In this document: positions 44,661 through 51,243 of the stretch, piece after piece
How the letters are laid out: every line of letters starts with the position of its first letter
Numbering within the stretch: position 1 is the stretch's first letter
Assembly: GCA_963975885.1 (NCBI GenBank)
Contig: CAXBIS010000001.1
Coordinates: 270,297-334,296 of the forward strand
Length of the DNA: 64,000 nucleotides
Origin: Pseudazoarcus sp963975885
Lineage (GTDB): Bacteria; Pseudomonadota; Gammaproteobacteria; Burkholderiales; Rhodocyclaceae
Direction of reading: 5' to 3'
Program-made: the position numbers and the translations under genes
Notes under the pieces: generated by a model
What the model saw: the letters and a program-made list of their open reading frames with translations, nothing else
The model's database searches: none
What the model was told of the DNA's origin: nothing

Positions 44661-47128
44661 GCCGCAATGCCCCGGAGATGGCCGGCATAGGCCGAAAGCA
44701 GCGCCTGGTCCTGCGTCGCCATCAGGTCGATGATCGTCTTGCGTGCCGCCAGTCCGATGTCCCGGCGCAGTGCGGGGTCGGCGGCGAGGCGTTCGATCGC
44801 ATCGAGTGCTTCGTCTTCGTTGCCGACCAGGAATCCGTTGCGACCATGCTCGATGAGTTCGGTGACGCCGCAGCGGTCGTCGAAAACCACGACTGGCAGC
44901 GCCATTGCCATGGCCTCCATGATTGCAGCTCCCGATGTCTCGTACAGTTGCGGATGATGGCGATAGACGAAGCAGTCCAGCGATGCGAGAAAATCCTCCG
45001 CGGGCAGGCTGCCCGTCGGCAGCAGCGTCGGCGCACCATCGCCGTCGTTCGCGAACGACGGCTTGAGCGGCGTACCGCCGAGGATGCGCACTGTGTGCCC
45101 CATCGCGGACAGTTTGCGGAAGAACGCAGGATCGTTCGGATGGAACTTCATCCGGTCGTCGCGTCCGTGCCGGCCCAGAGTGAGTCGCGGTGTCGGGGGT
45201 GTCACGTCGGTGCGCGGCGCGAAGCGCTGGGTATCGACCATCGGATACTCGATTCGGCCGAGCCCTTCCAGATCGCACCAGCGTCTGAACAGGGCCGAGG
45301 GGAAGGTCAGCTCGACGTGCGGACGTGAAGGGTTTTCGGCGACCAGCACCAGTATGCGGAGCAACTCGTCGGGCAGGTCGGTGTTGTGCGCGACGATGAC
45401 CCGGTTGAACGGCGTGCTGTCGAGCCAGGCCGAAGCGTCGATGTACGTGCCCAGCAATACCAGCGTGCCGCCGCGCGGAACAAGCCCGCGATCCGGGTCG
45501 ATGGGGCAGATCGGGAAGGATTTCCAGGCGGCATTCACGGGGGTCGAACCTGCGGACCACAGATGGCAGGTCATGTGGGGCGAGAGTCGATGCCACAGTT
45601 CGGTGGCCCGCCGCTCCGATCCGCCGATATTTTCGAAGGTCGCGACGAAGTGCAGCGTGTCTCGACCCGGACCGTCGCCTTGCGCACGCGTTGCGAATGT
45701 CTCGAGCATGGCGCGCACGCGGGCCGCGATGCTCGCGTTGCGCACGGGACGATGCGCGCGCGTGGCGCTCGCATGAGCGAAGCGGACAACGCGTGGATCG
45801 TTGCCCGGTGCGCGCCCCAGGAAGTCGAGCCAGCGTTGCTCGTCGCCGAGTTCGTCGTAGATGGATGCGACGACGAAGCAGGCCTCGGGTTCGAGGTCTT
45901 CCGGTTGCAGCCGGTTGATCAACTCGCGCGCAGTATTGGCTTCGCCCCGTTGCATGGCGGCCACCGCTGCGTGCAGTTCGTCAGGCAGCGATGGGGGCGT
46001 CGGATTCTCTGCCGGGGTGGTCGCGGCCGGGGGTGGAGGCGCCTGGTCGACCACCGTGGCTGGGGGCAACTGCGCGATCAATTGCGCGGCGGCCTTTCTG
46101 TGGGCGGGCGAGCGCATCGCCACGGACGCGGCCGCACGCGCCGTATCCGGCGAGCCGCGCCGCGCCTCGACATAGGCCAGCGTCAGCTGATAGTCGGCCG
46201 CGCCCGGGTTGATCTCGCAGGCGCGCTTCGCGCGACGAGCGGCCTCGTCGAGCGCGCCGCCGTCGAGCGCAAGACGGGCCAGCGCATTGAGCGCATTCGG
46301 ATCGTCGGGGTACTCGGTCAGCAATGCTTCGAAGCCGCGCTTTGCACCCGCGCGATCGCCGCGTTGAAACGACGCGAAGGCCCGACGAGTGAACAGCCCA
46401 GCCCGAGCGAGGTGATAGACGCCGTCGCCGGCCCATTTCGCCTGCAGCAATGCGTTGTCCAGAGTGAGGCGCAGGGAGTGGCGGTTGGCTCCACGGCCGG
46501 TGCCCGAGGTTCCGATATCCGGGCGGTAATTGAACGAGCACAGGTCGACGAACTGAAGCTGCCCGTGTGAGGCGACCTGCGCGATGAAATCGCGATCTTC
46601 ACTGACCTTCAGGCGTTCGTCGAACCGGCACCCGAGCGTCAGTACCTGTCTGCGGAACAGGGCGGCCAGCCAGTGGAACAAGGGGCCCGCATACATGATC
46701 GCCCGGTTGAGCGGCAGTCCGTGCGTGGAGGAGACCGTCCCGTCCGGCTCGACGATGCGGCTGCGCCCATATACGCAAAGCGCGTCGGGATGCTCGGCCG
46801 CTGCGGCGACCAGGCCGGAAATGTGGTCGGTGTCGACCGTGTCGTCGTCGTCGAGAAAGCCGAACAGTTCGCCTTCCATCGCCTCGATGCCCGCGTTCGC
46901 CGCCTGCGCGCGGGGCAGTTGCCGGGTGCCGGGTATCAGACGCAAACGATGCCCCGCCTGTCGTGGCACCACGTCCAGCGGCGGATGATGGCCGCCCGTG
47001 GCGTCGACGACCACGATGTCGAGGAACGGGTAGTCCTGTGCAAGCAAGGCGTCCAGGGCGAGACCGAGCTCGGGGCGGGCCATGCTGCGGACGATGATCG
47101 AGACGAGCGGCAGTTCGGCTCCGGGCAT
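44657..47128 (-). CDS. Three-module glycosyltransferase: GT2, TPR, GT4
   Basis: This 823-residue protein starts with a GT2 domain (residues 1-240; VSIIVRSMARPELGLALDAL, GELFGFLDDDDTVDTDHI with DDDD near 95). TPRs follow (about 255-335), then a Pro/Ala-rich linker (PPPPAATTPAENPTPPS). The GT-B half (about 475-823) has VATFENIGGSERRATELWHR and a C-terminal GT4 donor region YETSGAAIMEAMAMALPVVV. It is the closest relative in this window of the interrupted gene at 47964 and shares its PRGG-hydrophobic strand (VPRGGTLVLLGTY). It is divergent from the methyltransferase gene at 47282. Confidence 0.85.
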   Translation of the reverse strand: MPGAELPLVSIIVRSMARPELGLALDALLAQDYPFLDIVVVDATGGHHPPLDVVPRQAGHRLRLIPGTRQLPRAQAANAGIEAMEGELFGFLDDDDTVDTDHISGLVAAAAEHPDALCVYGRSRIVEPDGTVSSTHGLPLNRAIMYAGPLFHWLAALFRRQVLTLGCRFDERLKVSEDRDFIAQVASHGQLQFVDLCSFNYRPDIGTSGTGRGANRHSLRLTLDNALLQAKWAGDGVYHLARAGLFTRRAFASFQRGDRAGAKRGFEALLTEYPDDPNALNALARLALDGGALDEAARRAKRACEINPGAADYQLTLAYVEARRGSPDTARAAASVAMRSPAHRKAAAQLIAQLPPATVVDQAPPPPAATTPAENPTPPSLPDELHAAVAAMQRGEANTARELINRLQPEDLEPEACFVVASIYDELGDEQRWLDFLGRAPGNDPRVVRFAHASATRAHRPVRNASIAARVRAMLETFATRAQGDGPGRDTLHFVATFENIGGSERRATELWHRLSPHMTCHLWSAGSTPVNAAWKSFPICPIDPDRGLVPRGGTLVLLGTYIDASAWLDSTPFNRVIVAHNTDLPDELLRILVLVAENPSRPHVELTFPSALFRRWCDLEGLGRIEYPMVDTQRFAPRTDVTPPTPRLTLGRHGRDDRMKFHPNDPAFFRKLSAMGHTVRILGGTPLKPSFANDGDGAPTLLPTGSLPAEDFLASLDCFVYRHHPQLYETSGAAIMEAMAMALPVVVFDDRCGVTELIEHGRNGFLVGNEDEALDAIERLAADPALRRDIGLAARKTIIDLMATQDQALLSAYAGHLRGIAA

Positions 47129-47281
47129 GGGCAGGCGTTCCGTGGGTATTTGGGGTGTGGGTCAAGAAAGACAATGATGCTAGCAGAATGGCTGCCGGCG
47201 CGGGAAAGCGCGACACGACTGGCATCGAGCCCCATGTTGGGCGAACATCCCGAACTCTGGCCGATTGCACAAGAGGTGTCG

Positions 47282-47956
47282 ATGAATCCGCTCGAAGCGT
47301 ACTTTCGTTCGAACCCGGGGCCGCTGTTGAACAAATGGCTGCATTACTTCGACATCTACGATCGGCATTTTTCCCGCTACCGTGGCAAGCCGGTCGTGAT
47401 GGTCGAGATCGGCGTCTTTCATGGCGGATCGCTGGGCATGTGGAAGGAGTACTTCGGTCCGCAGGCGAAGATCGTTGGCGTCGACATCAATCCGCGCGCC
47501 CGGCGTTTTGCCGATGATCAGGTGGAAATCGTCATCGGCGACCAGTCCGACCGGGGCTTCCTGCGCTCGTTGCGCGAACGCTACCCGCGCGTAGACATCC
47601 TTCTTGACGACGGCGGGCACTCCATGGAGCAGCAGCTTACGACCTTCGAGGAGATGTTCGAGGCGGTCGCCGAGGATGGGGTGTATCTGGTCGAGGACGT
47701 TCATACCAGCTACTGGCCGGAATACGGAGGGGGGCTGGACGAGCCGACGTCGTTTCTGAAACGCACGCATGCGCTCATCGACCAGCTCAACGCCTGGCAC
47801 GTGCGAGAGTGGGCGGGGGAGCCAAAGTCCGCGTTTGCTCGCAGCGCCTGGTCGATCTCCTACTATGACAGTATCGTGGCGATCGAAAAGCGGCCCAAGC
47901 AGCCGCCCGAAGCCCTGATGACGGGGCGATTGTCGTTCCTGTCGCTTGACGAGTAG
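47282..47956 (+). CDS. Class I SAM-dependent methyltransferase (CmcI/rhamnosyl-methyltransferase type)
   Basis: ATG 47282 (MNPLEAYFRSNPGPLLNKW) gives 224 residues; upstream in-frame codons lie in the divergent intergenic region. The cofactor motif VVMVEIGVFHGGSLGMWKEY is near residue 37, the acidic loop IVGVDINPRARR near 63, and VDILLDDGGHSMEQQ near 100 carries the metal-site-like acidic pair of macrocin-type O-methyltransferases. A sugar O-methylation role in the surface glycan is likely. Confidence 0.86.
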   Translation: MNPLEAYFRSNPGPLLNKWLHYFDIYDRHFSRYRGKPVVMVEIGVFHGGSLGMWKEYFGPQAKIVGVDINPRARRFADDQVEIVIGDQSDRGFLRSLRERYPRVDILLDDGGHSMEQQLTTFEEMFEAVAEDGVYLVEDVHTSYWPEYGGGLDEPTSFLKRTHALIDQLNAWHVREWAGEPKSAFARSAWSISYYDSIVAIEKRPKQPPEALMTGRLSFLSLDE

Positions 47957-47963
47957 GTCGGCA

Positions 47964-48797
47964 ATGGGGCGTCTGACACGAAATGCGTCGTGTCCGTGCG
48001 GCAGCGGTCGACGCTACAAGAGCTGTTGCGGCGAGTTGTCCGGGCTGGACCACGGGGGGCAGGCCGACCATCCCATGTATCCCGGCTGGGCCAGGCTCGC
48101 CCCCGACGTGCGGAGTGCATTGTGGCGCGACATGTGCGATGCGCTGCGAATGCAGGGCGTCGCCGACTACGACGGTGCCCGACGGATCTATGAGCGGGTG
48201 CTGAGCGCGGCGCCGGATACCTTCGACGCGCTGCACATGCTTGGAGTGATCGAACTCGAGTGTGGCGATTTCGACCGCGCCGAAGCCTTGATCGTGGCGG
48301 CCGCGCGGTGGCTGGATACCGCCCCGCTGCGGTCGAACCTCGCCTTGCTGCGTCATCGCCGTCGGGAGAGCGAGTCAGGGGGTTCGCTGCGCGGCAACCT
48401 GGCGACCGAAGCGATCGCGCTGGTGGCGACCGAAGAGCCCTCGCTACGTGAGCCGCCGCCGAACCTTGCCTTGAGCGCGGGTCGGATGCCCGAATCGTGG
48501 CGCCTCGTGCACGTCGTGGTGCCGGGAACCGCGACGTGCGCGGGCTCCAATCATGTCGGGCAGCGCATCTTCGATCGGCTGCTCGCCGACGGGCGGGATG
48601 TCCGGCTATGGACCGTGCCGCGTGCAGGTGCCTGGCGGGTGTCACTGGACGCGCGCGCGCGTGAGGTGTGCGCTCGAGACTGCGCGCGCGATGCGCGCAG
48701 GAAAGAGTCACTGGACGCGCGCGCGCGTGAGGTGTGCGTGCTGATGCTGTATGTGGTCGGATATGTCGTCAAGGTCACTGGACGCGCGCGCGCGTGA
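47964..48797 (+). CDS. Upstream fragment: SEC-C motif, TPR-like region and first half of GT-B domain
   Basis: ATG 47964 opens 277 residues. SEC-C motif RNASCPCGSGRRYKSCCG lies at residues 6-23. TPR-like helices (about 45-115, YERVLSAAPDTFDALHMLG and IELECGDFDRAEALI) follow, then a GT-B N-terminal strand RLVHVVVPGTATCAGSNHVG near 177. From residue 227 the frame runs through repeat copies 1 and 2, read as SLDARAREVC both times. It ends just inside copy 3, so the last 50 residues are array-derived and not part of the original protein. Confidence 0.75.
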   Translation: MGRLTRNASCPCGSGRRYKSCCGELSGLDHGGQADHPMYPGWARLAPDVRSALWRDMCDALRMQGVADYDGARRIYERVLSAAPDTFDALHMLGVIELECGDFDRAEALIVAAARWLDTAPLRSNLALLRHRRRESESGGSLRGNLATEAIALVATEEPSLREPPPNLALSAGRMPESWRLVHVVVPGTATCAGSNHVGQRIFDRLLADGRDVRLWTVPRAGAWRVSLDARAREVCARDCARDARRKESLDARAREVCVLMLYVVGYVVKVTGRARA

Positions 48798-48805
48798 GGT
48801 GTGCG
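48641..48805 (+). CRISPR. CRISPR-like mini-array: three 32-bp repeats, two spacers, inside a gene
   Basis: Three identical 32-bp repeats lie at 48641-48672, 48707-48738 and 48774-48805. Each begins GTCACTGGAC, has the self-complementary core ACGCGCGCGCGCGT and ends GAGGTGTGCG. The spacers are 34 bp (48673-48706, about 68% GC) and 35 bp (48739-48773, 49% GC) and are unrelated. Repeat and spacer lengths are those of type I-C arrays. From memory, a typical I-C repeat (GTC... GGGCGCGTGGATTGAAAC) shares GTC at the start and GCGCGTG at the same positions 17-23. The repeat is native coding sequence (SLDARAREVC), so this looks like off-target spacer integration. No leader or cas genes are visible. 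Confidence 0.72.
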
Positions 48806-49512
48806 ACCAGCATCGACCGCGCGGTGGCGTTCTGGTCGTCGTCGGGCTGGACGACGAGATCGCCGAGCGGCTGGCCCCGGATTTCGCGGCTTGCGACGAG
48901 TTGTGGCTGATGCTCGATACCCGTGTTCCGACCGCGCTGCTCGACGTGATCCACCGCCTGGGGCCGCGGCTTGCACGGCTGCACCTGGCCGCGCGCAGCT
49001 GCGATGTCCTCGACCATCTGGGCGTGGGCGGCCATGTCGATCCCTTTTTGCTTGGTGGTCCGCCCGCGCCGTCGCAGCGACGTGGTTTGGCGCGCGGGCG
49101 CATGCGCGTGGGTGTGTTCATCCTCGCCGTGGGCGGCAGTGCCGATAAAGAGCGCCACGCAATGCTCGAATGGCTGAGGGAGCAGGACGTGTTCATGCGC
49201 ATCCTCTACCCCGGCCGTCTGCCCAGCCGCCACGTCGCCGACGAGCGCGAACATCTGGTGGGGCTCGACGTCGATTGGGATCGCGACTGGGCGCACGATC
49301 TGGACGCCTTGTTCTACTGGGGTGGAGAGGGGCGTGCTCATCAATACGACGGCCTGGTCGTCGAGGGGCGGGCGAGCGGTCTGCGGGTGATCGCCCACGG
49401 GCTTGCGGAGACCATCGGATCGGTCGATGGTGACGAAGTCTTCTTCTCGGCCGACGAGGCCCGAGACTGCGTTCTCAGGGTATTCAGAACCTGGATCGGG
49501 GGGAGCGCATGA
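48751..49512 (+). CDS. Downstream fragment: second half of GT-B glycosyltransferase
   Basis: The frame of 253 residues can start at ATG 48751 or 48763, both inside spacer 2, so its first dozen residues come from array DNA. After SLDARAREVC (repeat copy 3) the original protein resumes: RPRGGVLVVVGLDDEIAERL, RRGLARGRMRVGVFILAVGG, LVGLDVDWDRDWAHDLDALF and a C-terminal RASGLRVIAHGLAETIG donor-site-like region. No good ribosome-binding site was seen before either ATG. The end overlaps the next gene by 4 bp. Confidence 0.7.
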   Translation: MWSDMSSRSLDARAREVCDQHRPRGGVLVVVGLDDEIAERLAPDFAACDELWLMLDTRVPTALLDVIHRLGPRLARLHLAARSCDVLDHLGVGGHVDPFLLGGPPAPSQRRGLARGRMRVGVFILAVGGSADKERHAMLEWLREQDVFMRILYPGRLPSRHVADEREHLVGLDVDWDRDWAHDLDALFYWGGEGRAHQYDGLVVEGRASGLRVIAHGLAETIGSVDGDEVFFSADEARDCVLRVFRTWIGGSA

Positions 49513-51116
49513 AAGACGTTCTATGGATCGCGGTGGATGAGCGGGACTGCGACGGGGCAGCGGCCGACGTTGCCCGAATGCTGGTTGCCGGCGGGGGAGC
49601 GTTTGCGGCCGTCGCGCTTGAGGTCGACGGTGCTGCGGATCACCTGGAGGATGTCGCGCGGTCGTTGAGTCGGCAATTCCAGGTCGCCGTCGTGCCCCTC
49701 ATCTGTGCCGAGCGCCTCGCACGCGAACCGGATCAGGTGATGCAGGGTGTCGATGCCCTGGTGCGCAGCGGCAGTCTGCGCACGGCTGCGTTTGGGCGCG
49801 CGGTGATGCTGGTGCGCGCGAACGCCCTCCGGCTACCCGATGCCCGGCTGATCGACGCGCTGCGCGCCCGCATGCCGCAAGGCGAGATGCCGATGATTGG
49901 CCTCATCAACCGTCTCGGAATGCTGGTGCGGTGTCCTCCGGGCTATGACTTTCTCGCGCACTGGCCACCGATGCAGGGAGGCGTCCAGCATGACCCGGGT
50001 GACATGATGATCGAGTTCCTGCGTGGCGCGGCGGATGATTCGCCGTGCGCGCACAGTGTGCTGATCGGGGAATGTGGTCCCGGTGCGGTGGGGTCCGGAG
50101 GCGGTCCGGCGTCGGCGTTGTGGCGTCTGTGGCTGGAGTCAGCGCGGAGATTCGTCACCAATCGTGGTTCCGGGGTCGTGCCCTATGTCTTCGTGCGACA
50201 GGGGGGCGCCGCGGACCAGGTCTGCCCGCGCGATCTCGCCGCGGCCTTGCGTGCTGCCGGGCGAAACGGGGCGGATACTTCGCTGCCGGCCGACCCGGTC
50301 GTGCTTCCGCAAGGCGGCGCTCCTGCACGCATTGCCGTGATCATCCATCTGTATTTTCCCGAACTGTGGCCGGATTTTCTCGCCGTCGCCGAGGCCATGC
50401 CGGAGCCCGTTCACCTGTATGTCAGTACGCCGTTCGCGTTGCGATCGGCCGTTGCCGCACGCATTCGCCGCGATCGGCCGGATGCCTGCATCGTCGGCGT
50501 GCGCAACCGGGGGCGCGACGTGCTGCCGTTTCTCCATGTGATGCGCAGCATCGGTGTCGATCGCTACGAATATGTGTTGAAACTGCACAGCAAGAAGTCG
50601 GCGCACCTGGAAGGCGAACATTCCGGTGGGCGCATGCTGGGTGGCGGCGAATCGTGGCGGCGCAACGCAATCGATGAACTGGCCGGTTCGACGCAACGTA
50701 TCGCGCGTCTGCTCAAGGCGCTGGATACGGATCCGACGGTCGGTCTGGTCGCTTCGGCCGGTCAGTTGTTCGATCAGGTCCAATGGGGCAGGAGTACCGA
50801 TACGCTGATGCGTCGTTTGTGCGCGGATTATGGGGTGTCGCGATCGGCGTCGCACTTTCCGGCCGGAACCATGTTCTGGCTCCGGCCGAGGGCGATTCGG
50901 CGGCTTCTCGCCGGCGATCCGGACAGGCTCGATTTCGAACGCGAGGCCGGTCAGCTCGATCGCACGTTGCATCACACGCTCGAACGTGCATTCGCACATT
51001 TCGCCGTTTGCGATGGCTTCCGGGTCGTTGACAGCGACACGTTCACCGCCTCATGCGACGACGCAGCGACGCGCGGTGGCAGCGTGGCGACCGCGGAAAA
51101 CAGATTTTCGCCCTGA
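49509..51116 (+). CDS. Rhamnan synthesis F (RgpF)-domain protein
   Basis: This 535-residue protein has a poorly conserved N-terminal half. After about residue 275 comes an RgpF-type domain: ARIAVIIHLYFPELWPDFL, VGVRNRGRDVLPFLHVMR near 335, YEYVLKLHSKKSAHL near 355 and FPAGTMFWLRPRAI near 455. RgpF-family proteins act in rhamnose-glucose polysaccharide synthesis, probably as glycosyltransferases. ATG 49509 overlaps the stop of the interrupted gene by 4 bp, so expression may be affected by that disruption. Confidence 0.87.
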   Translation: MKDVLWIAVDERDCDGAAADVARMLVAGGGAFAAVALEVDGAADHLEDVARSLSRQFQVAVVPLICAERLAREPDQVMQGVDALVRSGSLRTAAFGRAVMLVRANALRLPDARLIDALRARMPQGEMPMIGLINRLGMLVRCPPGYDFLAHWPPMQGGVQHDPGDMMIEFLRGAADDSPCAHSVLIGECGPGAVGSGGGPASALWRLWLESARRFVTNRGSGVVPYVFVRQGGAADQVCPRDLAAALRAAGRNGADTSLPADPVVLPQGGAPARIAVIIHLYFPELWPDFLAVAEAMPEPVHLYVSTPFALRSAVAARIRRDRPDACIVGVRNRGRDVLPFLHVMRSIGVDRYEYVLKLHSKKSAHLEGEHSGGRMLGGGESWRRNAIDELAGSTQRIARLLKALDTDPTVGLVASAGQLFDQVQWGRSTDTLMRRLCADYGVSRSASHFPAGTMFWLRPRAIRRLLAGDPDRLDFEREAGQLDRTLHHTLERAFAHFAVCDGFRVVDSDTFTASCDDAATRGGSVATAENRFSP

Positions 51117-51243
51117 TCTTGCGTTCGACCTGCGTGATTCCGCCAAACCCTGTCCGGCCACGGTGCCGTGCATCGCCTCCTTCCCCGATGTTGTCCGGAC
51201 AGGCGACAATGCGCGCTTGCAATCAGGATATCCGGAGGCCGTC

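Larger units (their letters stand above)
47964..49512 (+). pseudogene. SEC-C/TPR/GT-B glycosyltransferase gene interrupted by a repeat-spacer array
   Basis: The gene reads normally from ATG 47964 to repeat copy 1 at 48641 and again after copy 3 at 48805, but in a different frame. Two repeat-spacer units (66 + 67 = 133 bp) lie between. Deleting 133 bp joins the halves into one frame of 471 codons. The joined text ..AGAWR-VSLDARAREVC-DQHRPRGG then lines up with AAWKSFPICPIDPD..VPRGG in the paralogue at 44657-47128. So the disruption is an insertion-type event in a formerly intact gene. Whether both halves are still made separately is unknown. Confidence 0.8.

Noticed and set aside
44661..45596. 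Upstream extension of the gene ending at 42351
   Set aside because: It runs opposite normal reading of the 44657-47128 gene; the ATG at 44660 overlapping that gene's stop is the natural start.
48641..48805. Simple tandem duplication or microsatellite expansion
   Set aside because: Only the 32-bp repeats are identical; the 34- and 35-bp segments between them are unrelated, which duplication would not give.
48641..48805. Type I-E or I-F array
   Set aside because: Those have 28-29 bp repeats and 32-bp spacers with periods near 60-61; here the period is 66-67.
48553..48976. Other open frames across the array on both strands
   Set aside because: They are by-products of the GC-rich repeats, with no start signal or family resemblance.
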